Shown here piece after piece: positions 1-6,188 of a stretch of 7,968 bases of DNA. The notes below the pieces were generated by a model that was not told the origin of the DNA, did not search any database, and saw only the letters and a program-made list of their open reading frames with translations. Both the position numbers and the translations under genes were made by a program. Origin of the DNA: an uncultured Clostridia bacterium (lineage in GTDB: Bacteria > Bacillota > Clostridia > TANB77 > CAG-508); the NCBI GenBank assembly GCA_947599995.1, contig CANQFW010000063.1, positions 1-7,968 on the forward strand, given 5' to 3'. Numbering within the stretch: the stretch's first letter is position 1; each line of letters opens with the position of its first letter.

Positions 1-601
1 TACTTATACTTCCCTGTCTTAAAATTATTGGATTTCCATCAATCACTTTTACAATTGTAGAACCTACACCAATCTTACTTTCACCACCATTAATATAAAA
101 GTCTACACCATCTTTAAATTGTTTAAGTATACTCTCCATATTAGTTCCACTTTCTTTTCCTGAAATATTTGCACTTGTTGTAGCTATTGGAACTCCTGAA
201 TATTCTATAAGACTCCTGGCTATTTCGTTATCTGGTATTCTAATTCCAACTGTTTCTCCATTTGCAGTTAAAATATTTGGTACCACATCTTTCTTTTTTA
301 ATATAATTGTAAACGGACCTGGAAAAAAAGCATTCATTAATTTGTATTCCATATCTGTAATATCTCTTGCTACATTTTTTATCATTTCCATATCAGACAC
401 AAGTAAAGATATTGGTTTACTAAAAGGTCTTTTCTTTATTTTATATAACTTCTCAATAGCTTTAGCGTCTAATCCATTAGTTCCTATTCCGTAGACTGTT
501 TCCGTTGGGAAAACAACAATTCCACCATCTTTTATTATTCTAGCTACATCATTTAATTTTTTATAATCTATTTTATCTCTAAAATCTAAATATTTTTCCA
601 T
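1..601 (-). CDS. sua5: L-threonylcarbamoyladenylate synthase (Sua5/YrdC/YwlC), partial at left edge
   Basis: The product makes threonylcarbamoyl-AMP from threonine, bicarbonate and ATP, the first step of t6A37 formation on ANN-decoding tRNAs (known for the family). I translated 200 codons from ATG 601-599; no stop is reached, so the gene runs off the window. Visible motifs are GGIVVFPTETVYGIG (residues 26-40), KKRPFSKPISLLVSD, FPGPFT, PIATTSANISG and LRQGSIS near the edge, which together cover the whole YrdC fold. Whether the C-terminal Sua5 domain of longer Bacillus-type proteins follows cannot be seen. The start lies 2 nt after the stop of the upstream membrane-protein gene. Only a weak GTGAT-like SD is present, so translational coupling to that gene is likely (inference). 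Confidence 0.95.
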   Translation of the reverse strand, partial: MEKYLDFRDKIDYKKLNDVARIIKDGGIVVFPTETVYGIGTNGLDAKAIEKLYKIKKRPFSKPISLLVSDMEMIKNVARDITDMEYKLMNAFFPGPFTIILKKKDVVPNILTANGETVGIRIPDNEIARSLIEYSGVPIATTSANISGKESGTNMESILKQFKDGVDFYINGGESKIGVGSTIVKVIDGNPIILRQGSIS

Positions 602-603
602 TT

Positions 604-1641
604 TTAATCACATTTTTTTCTAACCTTTTTTATAACATCTTTTTTACTTTTAAAAGTATTATACAAAACAACAATTGCACAAATAAATACCATTAAATAA
701 AAGCTTATTCCTCTATTTAATAACACCGCGCCATTTATTAATTCTGCTCCAAATATTGTTTTAAATATTGAAACAAAAGCTCCCTCGCTAACACCTACTG
801 CCCCTGGAGATGGTATTCCGGAAACAGTAGCATATACAATTGATTGAAGTGCAATTACTTTTATAATACTAACTCCTTCTATGCCAAATGCCATACATAC
901 GTAAAATGGTACACTATAGTATACAACTTGTTGAATTATAGCTGTAATAAACTGTTTTAAAAGTATTTTCTTATTTTTTCTTATGTATTTAGCACTTCCA
1001 TTATATTTTTCAAGTGCTTCAGTAATAGACTGTTCCTTTTTTTCTAGATTTTTTATCTTCAATTTTCTCATTATTTTTTTTGCAAAATCTACAAGCTTAG
1101 TTGAAAGTTGTTTAGAGAAAATTCCTATAATTAATAATGTAAGTGCCATTAAGTTTAGAAATATTCCTATACAAAATAATATTATTAGTCCTATATCGAT
1201 GTAATTATGATAAAATATCACACTAACTAAAGCCATTCCTATTGTAACAATTTGAAAACTCCATAAATTAATAACCAATGCCAATGTTGAACTTGCTACT
1301 TTTATCTTATCTCTGTGCATATAATATATTTGCATTGGCTGTCCTCCTGACGCTGCCGGTGTTATTGAACTATAGAAAAATCCTATCAACGTGTATTTAT
1401 AACATCTTGCAACATTTACCTTTTCCCCTAATGCTGTCAATGTTCTTTTCATATTTACAGATTCACACAAAAAATAAACAGCCATACATAAAACGCCAAT
1501 AAAAACAAATGGTAATTTTACATCTTTTAGTATTTCAAATAATTCTTCCATATTTTGATCTTTTAGCAAAATATGAAATGTAAGCCATATTAAAAATGCA
1601 AATAAAATAAAATTTCTTAAATATTTTTTTGTTTTTTTCAT
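604..1641 (-). CDS. Lysylphosphatidylglycerol synthase TM-domain / flippase-like integral membrane protein
   Basis: A 345-residue, very hydrophobic protein with about seven or eight predicted membrane spans (roughly residues 10-26, 42-60, 84-92, 117-143, 149-175, 229-252, 257-275 and 303-329). Two signature segments of the family are visible: SSITPAASGGQPMQ (91-104), matching the usual TP-xx-GG-E/Q-P motif, and GIPSPGAVGVSEGAF (275-289), matching the PG-GxG-E motif. This is the membrane half of MprF and of stand-alone UPF0104/YbhN/AglD-type proteins; no C-terminal aminoacyl-transferase domain is present, so lysyl-PG synthesis itself is not implied. The substrate is unknown; lipid or polyprenyl-lipid translocation is only an inference. 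A good SD (GAGGA, 1653-1649) lies 7 nt before ATG. sua5 follows after 2 nt. A basic cytoplasmic loop (about 178-228) precedes the second motif. Confidence 0.88.
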   Translation of the reverse strand: MKKTKKYLRNFILFAFLIWLTFHILLKDQNMEELFEILKDVKLPFVFIGVLCMAVYFLCESVNMKRTLTALGEKVNVARCYKYTLIGFFYSSITPAASGGQPMQIYYMHRDKIKVASSTLALVINLWSFQIVTIGMALVSVIFYHNYIDIGLIILFCIGIFLNLMALTLLIIGIFSKQLSTKLVDFAKKIMRKLKIKNLEKKEQSITEALEKYNGSAKYIRKNKKILLKQFITAIIQQVVYYSVPFYVCMAFGIEGVSIIKVIALQSIVYATVSGIPSPGAVGVSEGAFVSIFKTIFGAELINGAVLLNRGISFYLMVFICAIVVLYNTFKSKKDVIKKVRKKCD

Positions 1642-1902
1642 TTTAAAATCCTCATTAAACTATTATATTATATTATTTTATACTGTTTCTATAAGAAATA
1701 TTTTATCACATTTATATTTTTTTGTATATAACTATTTTATATTTAATTTATGATTTTAACATTAATTGTATATTACATATTCGTAGCTTTTTAATAATAT
1801 AACACCCCTTATATAATAACTATACTAGTGTACTTTAAATTTTCATTCTATTTATATATTGGTATACTATCTACTCACATTAATATTTTGTTAAAATTTA
1901 TA
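1642..1902. other. AT-rich intergenic region between sigE and the flippase-like gene
   Basis: About 260 nt of very AT-rich sequence. On the minus strand (the direction of both flanking genes) I see no TTG trinucleotide between 1902 and 1661, hence no sigma-A type -35 box. There is also no hairpin with a U-tract to end the sigE transcript. TATAAT-like stretches are plentiful (for example around 1661-1680) but not diagnostic. The flippase-like gene and sua5 may be read from sigE or from a non-canonical promoter. The only confident element is the SD at 1653-1649. Confidence 0.5.
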
Positions 1903-2656
1903 TTAACCTGTCTTACTCAAAATATCCTTTTTCATCTTCTTAATTATCTTTTTTTCTAGTCTCGAAATATAACTCTGCGAAATTCCGAAGTTCATCAGCT
2001 ACTTCCTTTTGAGTCTTTTCGTCACCATTTTTAAATCCAAACCTCATTTCCATTATGTCCTTTTCTCTATCATTTAGGTTTCCTATAGATGCTTTTAATA
2101 ATTTTCTCTCCACTTCATCTTCAATATTTCTAGAGGTTATATCTGGATCAGTTCCTAAAACGTCTGAAAGTAAAAGCTCATTTCCATCACAGTCCTTATT
2201 CAACGGTTCATCAATAGATACTTCACCTTTGGTTTTATTTGTTCTTCTCAAATACATCAAAATCTCATTCTCAATACATCTTGAAGCATATGTAGCAAGT
2301 TTAATCTTTTTCTCGCTATTAAACGTATTTACACTTTTAGCAAGACCTATTGTTCCTATTGAAATTAAATCTTCTATACCAATTCCAGTATTTTCGAACT
2401 TCTTTGCAATATACACAACTAGTCTCAAATTTCTTTCAACCAGAACCTGCCTTGCTTCTAAGTTGTCTTCATCTGATAATTTATTTATGTACTCCTGCTC
2501 TTCTTCTTCTGGGAGTGGAGGTGGAAGAGTCTGACTCCCTGCTATGTAAAATATAGGTTCTTCATAACAATCATCTATATTTCCATTTTTTAAATATTTT
2601 ATTTTTAATGAATTTATATTGTTTTTCAATATTTCTACAATATTCATACAATTCAA
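1903..2656 (-). CDS. sigE: Sporulation sigma factor sigma-E (pro-sigma-E), with a one-base frameshift in region 4.2
   Basis: Sigma-E drives early mother-cell gene expression during sporulation. The zero-frame product is 238 aa and ends at 1940. It has a pro-sequence, FYIAGSQTLPPPL (36-48) matching the Bacillus YYIGGSEALPPPL site (predicted SpoIIGA cleavage F36/Y37), region 2 RNLRLVVYIAKKFENTG (75-91) and LATYASRCIENEILMYLRR (120-138), then LLLSDVLGTD and EKTQKEVADEL (213-223). After L223 the frame gives RNFAELYFETRKKDN, unlike any sigma-E. Skipping one base at 1987 restores GISQSYISRLEKKIIKK and stops at 1905-1903, giving a 250-aa protein (Bacillus: 239). The helix-turn-helix that binds the -35 element is therefore encoded but out of frame. 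The start is TTG 2656 (about 4 nt after GAGGA) or ATG 2647 (about 13 nt after it); which is used is uncertain. Mutation, sequencing error and recoding are all possible. Confidence 0.93.
1984..1990 (-). other. Frameshift site CTTCGGA in sigE
   Basis: Read on the minus strand, codon 223 CTT (1990-1988) is followed by CGG (1987-1985) in the zero frame, or by GGA (1986-1984) in the +1 frame that resumes the conserved sigma-E sequence. Removing either the C or one T of CTTC gives Asp-Glu-Leu-Gly-Ile-Ser. CUU followed by a slow codon resembles the RF2 (CUU UGA) and Ty1 (CUU AGG) +1 recoding sites. The closest SD-like run (AGGAAG) ends about 11 nt before CTT, farther than the RF2 stimulator, so that part of the resemblance is weak. 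Confidence 0.9.
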
Positions 2657-2689
2657 CGCTTCCTCGCAAAATATATTTAGGTTTTTTGT

Positions 2690-2738
2690 ATTTCTATTTA
2701 ATTTTTGCTCTCGTCTATTAGCTTACTTAAATAGAAAT
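2690..2738. repeat. 12-bp perfect inverted repeat upstream of sigE
   Basis: ATTTCTATTTAA (2690-2701) and TTAAATAGAAAT (2727-2738) are perfect inverse complements separated by 25 nt, inside the 177-nt spoIIGA-sigE gap. In the minus-strand transcript this would form a hairpin about 35 nt before the sigE start. No U-tract follows in either direction (minus-strand sequence after the stem is ACAAAAAACC), so it is not a normal intrinsic terminator. It may be a leader stem, processing site or operator. I found no convincing separate sigE promoter in this gap. Confidence 0.6.
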
Positions 2739-2833
2739 CTTTTAATGGATTGACCTATAAACCATATTTTTATTTAATATGCTATACTTTTTAATTAATA
2801 AAACTAATCTCTAAAAAAAATTAATATTATTAA

Positions 2834-3721
2834 TTAGAGTACTTCAATTCCAAGTAAAGCCCTGTAATCTCCTTTCTTTGACAATTTTTTATTATAAATT
2901 CCTATTATTAAACTATCTATATCTTTTTCAATTTCTCCATATACTACTTTTGATGAATCTGCCTTTATTCCAAGTAACATTCCATTTTGTTTTCCTAATG
3001 AAGAAAAAGGTATTACTTTTAATTTAGATAAATATTTTTTCTGAATTTCTATTGGTATATTTTCTAAATCACCTCCTAATATGTTTTCTGTACTATGTAA
3101 AACTTCCTTTGGTAGCACACCTTCTAGAACAGTGTACTCAACAACTACCACAGGAATATTTGTTATTGGTTCTTTGAGCAAATTTCCTGTATCTATCATC
3201 GCCTTTGTTTTAATTTCTTTTCCTTCTACCTTTATCTTAAGGTCACAAAACATATCTTGCTTCGTAAATCTTGTTCTTACTAATTTAAACGATAAAATAC
3301 ATACTATAAATGCAATAATAACACCAAACATAATTGTGTTTATAGTATACTTTCCAAGTATCATTCCATTTTTAATTATTACATTATTTGAATTTACAAT
3401 ATAAATTACTCCTAATGACGCTCCTCCAAAAACAAACGATACTAAAAAAAATAGCATAGAATATTTAAACAGGTCTTTTGGCTTTTTAGGCCTAAATACA
3501 ATGTAAATCATACAAATTGCTAAAAATAACTTTGCTATAATATTTGTATACACTTTTATTTTAAACACATAATATATTATTACATAAAACGCACCTAAAA
3601 TACTTGCACATAATATTCTTAGATGCTGTATTTTGGCTTTAGAAATAATTGCCGTAGCGTATAAAATTATACTGTTTAAAATCAAGTTTTCTAAAAATAA
3701 TACATCTATATAAACTGTCAT
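2834..3721 (-). CDS. spoIIGA: Sigma-E processing peptidase SpoIIGA
   Basis: A membrane-embedded aspartic protease that removes the pro-sequence of sigma-E in the mother cell after septation (family knowledge). At 295 aa it is close to the Bacillus protein (309). The N-terminal half is hydrophobic, with about five spans (near residues 3-25, 37-53, 60-76, 87-109 and 127-147). It includes the typical RILCASILGAFYVIIYY segment (35-51). The C-terminal cytosolic domain carries the catalytic motif AMIDTGN (174-180, Asp177) followed by LLKEPIT. ATG 3721 is preceded by GGGTGA (3731-3726), a modest SD. sigE follows 177 nt downstream on the same strand. This is the conserved protease-substrate pair, although the gap is wider than in Bacillus. 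The gene looks intact, which contrasts with the frameshift in its substrate gene. Confidence 0.95.
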   Translation of the reverse strand: MTVYIDVLFLENLILNSIILYATAIISKAKIQHLRILCASILGAFYVIIYYVFKIKVYTNIIAKLFLAICMIYIVFRPKKPKDLFKYSMLFFLVSFVFGGASLGVIYIVNSNNVIIKNGMILGKYTINTIMFGVIIAFIVCILSFKLVRTRFTKQDMFCDLKIKVEGKEIKTKAMIDTGNLLKEPITNIPVVVVEYTVLEGVLPKEVLHSTENILGGDLENIPIEIQKKYLSKLKVIPFSSLGKQNGMLLGIKADSSKVVYGEIEKDIDSLIIGIYNKKLSKKGDYRALLGIEVL

Positions 3722-3738
3722 TTTTTCACCCGATCTAT

Positions 3739-3771
3739 ATTGTACTACATTTTAATTAAAAAGTTTGTCTT
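3739..3771 (-). promoter_or_regulatory. Possible spoIIGA promoter with long spacer
   Basis: A TACAAT -10 (3744-3739) lies 21 nt downstream of AAGACA (3771-3766), a partial -35. The Bacillus spoIIG promoter, activated by Spo0A, has an unusual 22-nt spacer, so the geometry is suggestive. On the plus strand TTTGTCTTTT overlaps the -35 and partly resembles a 0A box (TGTCGAA; only the TGTC part matches). No normally spaced alternative is evident. This is a weak assignment. Confidence 0.3.
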
Positions 3772-3779
3772 TTCTTATT

Positions 3780-3822
3780 GTAGAAAAAAAGAAATAATCT
3801 ACAAAAATAGATTATTTCTTTT
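3780..3822 (-). terminator. Intrinsic terminator of carD (probably bidirectional)
   Basis: A perfect 15-bp stem, AAAAGAAATAATCTA (3787-3801) with TAGATTATTTCTTTT (3808-3822), and a 6-nt loop. Reading the minus strand, the stem runs into a T-rich tract (TTTCTTTTTTT) down to about 3784, just after the carD stop. Plus-strand sequence after the stem is also T-rich (AATTTTTTATTTTT), so it could work both ways. It separates carD from spoIIGA. Confidence 0.85.
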
Positions 3823-3834
3823 AATTTTTTATTT

Positions 3835-4407
3835 TTAAGCATTATCTGCTACTTCCGAATCAAACGGTATGAATTTTTGTACAACACTTTGTTTTATATT
3901 GTCATTTGATCTAAATAGCATAAACGAATTGTTTATTTTACTATCAACCATTTTTTCCATTTCTTCTTTATTTGATTGCTCTGCTAAAACTAACTCACTT
4001 ACCAAAATTTGTTTTGCATTGGTAAGCATTTTCTTTTCTCCTGTAGAAAGTCCCTTTTCTTTTTGCTTAAAACTTAAGTTTCTTACTACATCGGCAATCT
4101 CGTATATATCTCCGCTTTTAATTTTGTCCATATTATCTCTGTATCTTTTGTTCCAATTTTTATTCATCTCTGTTTCATCTTGTTCTAAAACACTTAATAC
4201 TTTATCTGCTGAATTTTTGTCTATTACATTTCTGATTCCAACTTTATCTGCTTTTTCAATTGGAACCATAACCTTAACTTCACCTGGCATTTTTAGTATA
4301 TAATATGATTGTTTTTCTCCTAAGATATCCCTTTCCTCTATTGCATCTATTCTTCCTGCCCCGTGCATTGGCATAACTATTTCATCACCTACATTATACA
4401 TGTACAT
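3835..4407 (-). CDS. CarD family transcriptional regulator
   Basis: CarD/CdnL-type proteins bind the RNA polymerase beta subunit through an N-terminal Tudor-like domain and stabilise open promoter complexes through a helical C-terminal domain. Here residues 1-55 hold the RNAP-interaction domain (VGDEIVMPMHGAGRIDAIEE, then ILGEKQSYYILKMP and VKVMVPIEKA). Residues about 60-160 form the charged helical domain (NWNKRYRDNMDKIKSGDIYEIADVVRNLS, SFKQKEKGLSTGEKKML). The protein has 190 residues, somewhat longer than the roughly 155-165 usual in Clostridia because of a C-terminal extension after about residue 160. AAAGGAG is 4 nt before the first ATG (4407) and 10 nt before ATG 4401, which gives MYNVGDEIV and may equally be the start. 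It is a single-gene unit with its own promoter and terminator. Confidence 0.9.
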   Translation of the reverse strand: MYMYNVGDEIVMPMHGAGRIDAIEERDILGEKQSYYILKMPGEVKVMVPIEKADKVGIRNVIDKNSADKVLSVLEQDETEMNKNWNKRYRDNMDKIKSGDIYEIADVVRNLSFKQKEKGLSTGEKKMLTNAKQILVSELVLAEQSNKEEMEKMVDSKINNSFMLFRSNDNIKQSVVQKFIPFDSEVADNA

Positions 4408-4462
4408 CTCTCTCCTTTCAGCAAATTTTTTATTTTATCCCCTTTATGTAATCAACATATTT

Positions 4463-4491
4463 ATTATACTACAAACTTAAAGAAAAGTCAA
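4463..4491 (-). promoter_or_regulatory. Sigma-A type promoter of carD
   Basis: TTGACT (4491-4486), a 17-nt spacer, then a perfect TATAAT (4468-4463). Start of transcription is expected near 4456, leaving a leader of about 49 nt before the carD ATG. One of the strongest promoters in the window by consensus match. Confidence 0.85.
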
Positions 4492-4593
4492 AGTTTTTAC
4501 AAATCTGGATTTTCTTTGAAATATTAGAAGATTCCGGGATTTTAGGCAAAAATTGGCTTAAAATTTTTTTAAAAATTTTTTATTATCATTTCT

Positions 4594-5403
4594 TTATTCT
4601 ACCGATCTTATAATATTATCAATTAATAGTGCATTCGTTACTATTCCAATTCCTCCTGGCACAGGAGTAATTGCTTTTACATAATCTTTTACATCTTCAT
4701 AATCTATGTCTCCAACTATTTTTCCATCTAGAAAATTAATTCCAACATCAATTAAGATTGCATCTTTTTTTATCATTTCCTTTTTTAAAAAGTTTGCTTT
4801 TCCTATTGCCATTATTACAACATCTGCTGTTTGTAATTCTTTTACTAAATTTTTTGTTTTAGAGTGACATACTGTAATTGTAGCATCTTTCTTCAATAAT
4901 TGAGGGATTAATGGTTTCCCTACTATACTACTTCTTCCAACTATAGCTACCTTTTTTCCTTCTAAATTTATTCCGTAATACTCAATTGTTTTAATTACAG
5001 CTTTGCTTGTACATGGAATTTGTGCATCTTCATTTCCTAAAAACAGTTTTCCCATATTATTTATTCCAATTCCTTCAATGTCCTTCTGTGCTGGAATTTC
5101 ATTTATTAAATTTAAAACATTCCCATCTAATGGTTGCTGAAACATAATCCCTGTAATACTTTCATCATCTTTTATTTCTTTAAAGTTCTTTTTAAAATCT
5201 TTTACATTTTCTGATAGTATTAGCTTAAAGCCAATTCGATATTTCTCACAATTTTTTTTTATTTTTCTTGTATAAATATCGCTCGCTCCATCACCTTTTA
5301 TTCCTAATACTGCAATATTGGGTCTTATTTTTACTTTATTTAGTCTTTCCTCAAAATCTTTCTTTATATTTTCTGCAACTTGTTTTCCATCTAATATTTC
5401 CAT
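4594..5403 (-). CDS. folD: Methylenetetrahydrofolate dehydrogenase (FolD), variant active site
   Basis: FolD oxidises 5,10-methylene-THF to 5,10-methenyl-THF and usually also hydrolyses it to 10-formyl-THF. The 269-aa protein has LDGKQVAENI at the N-terminus, SDIYTRKIKKNCE (41-53), the folate-site glutamine in FQQPLDG (Q89), KDIEG (107-111), PCTS (130-133), the dinucleotide motif GRSSIVGKP (156-164), CHSKT (179-183) and PVPGGIGIVT (247-256). Tyr44 and Gln89 match human Tyr52 and Gln100. However, the catalytic Lys56 position aligns with Ile48 (lysines stand at 47, 49 and 50), and Asp125 is Glu110. Some clostridial FolD proteins are similarly divergent. With an FchA-like gene just upstream, dehydrogenase-only activity is plausible (inference). 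Start: ATG 5403, 7 nt after AGGAAGGAAAGAG. It lies 46 nt downstream of the fchA-like gene, in one operon. Confidence 0.93.
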   Translation of the reverse strand: MEILDGKQVAENIKKDFEERLNKVKIRPNIAVLGIKGDGASDIYTRKIKKNCEKYRIGFKLILSENVKDFKKNFKEIKDDESITGIMFQQPLDGNVLNLINEIPAQKDIEGIGINNMGKLFLGNEDAQIPCTSKAVIKTIEYYGINLEGKKVAIVGRSSIVGKPLIPQLLKKDATITVCHSKTKNLVKELQTADVVIMAIGKANFLKKEMIKKDAILIDVGINFLDGKIVGDIDYEDVKDYVKAITPVPGGIGIVTNALLIDNIIRSVE

Positions 5404-5449
5404 ATTTAATCTCTTTCCTTCCTAAGGCATAAATCTGGTTGTAGTAGTA

Positions 5450-6013
5450 TTAGATTGTCATTGCCTTTTGTAAGATTTTATTGCATTTTTTTTCTATCAA
5501 AACTTTATAATTTATATCTTCTATATCTTTTAAATTAACCTGTACATTCACTATTGATGACTGAATAGATGCTATTGCATAGTATTTACAAATTTTAAAG
5601 TCACTTTCAAGCATTTTATTTCCTACTTTACTAATTCTATCAGACAATATTAAAGTATCATATGCAATAGAGACTACATCCATGCAAAAAATTACTGCGT
5701 TTTTTAATACTTCTTGATACTTTTTCCCATCTTCTTTTCTAATTTTATATGCATTTAAAATTTGTTCTAGAATCTCTTTATCTTTATCTATTGCTTTTAT
5801 TGACTTTTGTTTTAATTCTTCTGCATCATTTAAAATTTCTTTTACTTTATCCTGAACGTTTTCATATTTCTTTTTACCTAAACTTAAATTTGCAATATAT
5901 TTGATAAGCGCATTTACAATTGATAGCACCATCCCTATAGCACTTCCACCAGCTAGATGTATCTTACCATCTTCTAAATTTAATAATATTTCTTCTATTT
6001 TTTTTCCATACAT
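5450..6013 (-). CDS. fchA: Cyclodeaminase/cyclohydrolase family protein (FchA-like methenyl-THF cyclohydrolase)
   Basis: Belongs to the formiminotransferase-cyclodeaminase C-terminal domain family. Its stand-alone clostridial members act as methenyl-THF cyclohydrolases. Recognisable parts are HLAGGSAIGMVLSIVNALI (18-36, the usual PGGGSVAA segment with less typical residues), LSLGKKKYENV (43-53), a long helical middle, and the C-terminal SDFKICKYYAIASIQSSIVNVQVNLKDIED. At 187 aa it is a little shorter than the usual 200-210. folD follows after 46 nt, consistent with a one-carbon operon in which this protein supplies the cyclohydrolase step. ATG 6013 has no SD of its own: the strong GGAAGGAG lies about 30 nt upstream, before a 7-codon in-frame ORF ending 3 nt before this start. 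Family assignment is good; the exact reaction is inferred. Confidence 0.82.
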   Translation of the reverse strand: MYGKKIEEILLNLEDGKIHLAGGSAIGMVLSIVNALIKYIANLSLGKKKYENVQDKVKEILNDAEELKQKSIKAIDKDKEILEQILNAYKIRKEDGKKYQEVLKNAVIFCMDVVSIAYDTLILSDRISKVGNKMLESDFKICKYYAIASIQSSIVNVQVNLKDIEDINYKVLIEKKCNKILQKAMTI

Positions 6014-6016
6014 TTT

Positions 6017-6040
6017 TCATTTTATGATTAAAACAATCAT
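6017..6040 (-). CDS. Seven-codon upstream ORF (MIVLIIK) before the fchA-like gene
   Basis: ATG 6040-6038 follows the only good SD in this leader (GGAAGGAG, 6051-6044) after 3 nt. It encodes MIVLIIK and stops at TGA 6019-6017. The fchA-like ATG (6013) is in the same frame, 3 nt beyond that stop. Reinitiation or coupling is possible. The 3-nt SD spacing is short, so translation is not certain. Alternatively, the SD may serve the main start in some other way, or the TGA may be a recent mutation. Confidence 0.4.
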   Translation of the reverse strand: MIVLIIK

Positions 6041-6053
6041 ATGCTCCTTCCAT

Positions 6054-6077
6054 TAAATTGTATTATTTTACAATTTA
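6054..6077. repeat. 9-bp inverted repeat just upstream of the fchA leader SD
   Basis: TAAATTGTA (6054-6062) and TACAATTTA (6069-6077) pair perfectly around a 6-nt loop. In the minus-strand transcript the hairpin ends 2 nt before the GGAAGGAG SD. It could modulate ribosome access or be a protein-binding site. No U-tract follows it. Confidence 0.6.
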
Positions 6078-6114
6078 TTTGTAGATATATAAGCTTGAAT
6101 TAGCATCCTATTAT

Positions 6115-6141
6115 TGATTTATATCATAAAGATATAAATCA
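6115..6141. promoter_or_regulatory. Palindromic operator candidate over the fchA-folD promoter
   Basis: TGATTTATATC (6115-6125) and GATATAAATCA (6131-6141) form a perfect 11-bp inverted repeat with a 5-nt centre. It spans from the -10 (6118-6123) through the spacer to the first base of the -35 (6141-6146) of the minus-strand promoter. It ends 13 nt from the -35 of the divergent tmcAL promoter. The position is classic for a dimeric repressor; the regulator is unknown. Confidence 0.6.
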
Positions 6142-6146
6142 GTCAA
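6118..6146 (-). promoter_or_regulatory. Sigma-A type promoter of the fchA-folD operon
   Basis: TTGACT (6146-6141), a 17-nt spacer, TATAAA (6123-6118). Expected start near 6111, giving a leader of about 98 nt that contains the 6054-6077 hairpin, the SD and the short upstream ORF. Confidence 0.75.
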
Positions 6147-6153
6147 TTAATTC

Positions 6154-6182
6154 TTGAAGTTTTTGTAAAATTATGTTATATT
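6154..6182 (+). promoter_or_regulatory. Sigma-A type promoter of tmcAL
   Basis: TTGAAG (6154-6159), a 17-nt spacer, TATATT (6177-6182). Expected start near 6189. Its -35 is 7 nt from the -35 of the divergent fchA-folD promoter, so the two are back to back. It predicts an mRNA leader of about 208 nt before tmcAL. Confidence 0.7.
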
Positions 6183-6188
6183 ATTATT

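Noticed and set aside
2055..2534. Plus-strand open frame of 159 codons opposite sigE
   Set aside because: Antisense shadow of the strongly conserved sigE sequence, rich in Ser/Leu/Phe, with no SD; the sigma-E match is decisive.
2792..2836. 10-bp inverted repeat (TAATTAATAA/TTATTAATTA) at the spoIIGA stop
   Set aside because: Pure A/T repeat in an A/T-rich gap with no U-tract after it; expected by chance here.
3869..4303. Plus-strand open frame of 144 codons opposite carD
   Set aside because: Low-complexity Ser/Leu/Phe translation with no SD or family resemblance; the carD frame explains the region.
4537..4580. Hairpin TTTTAGGC/GCTTAAAA followed by T-runs near the folD 3' end
   Set aside because: The T-tract follows on the plus strand, where no gene needs termination; on the minus strand the stem lacks a U-tract, so I do not call it a folD terminator.
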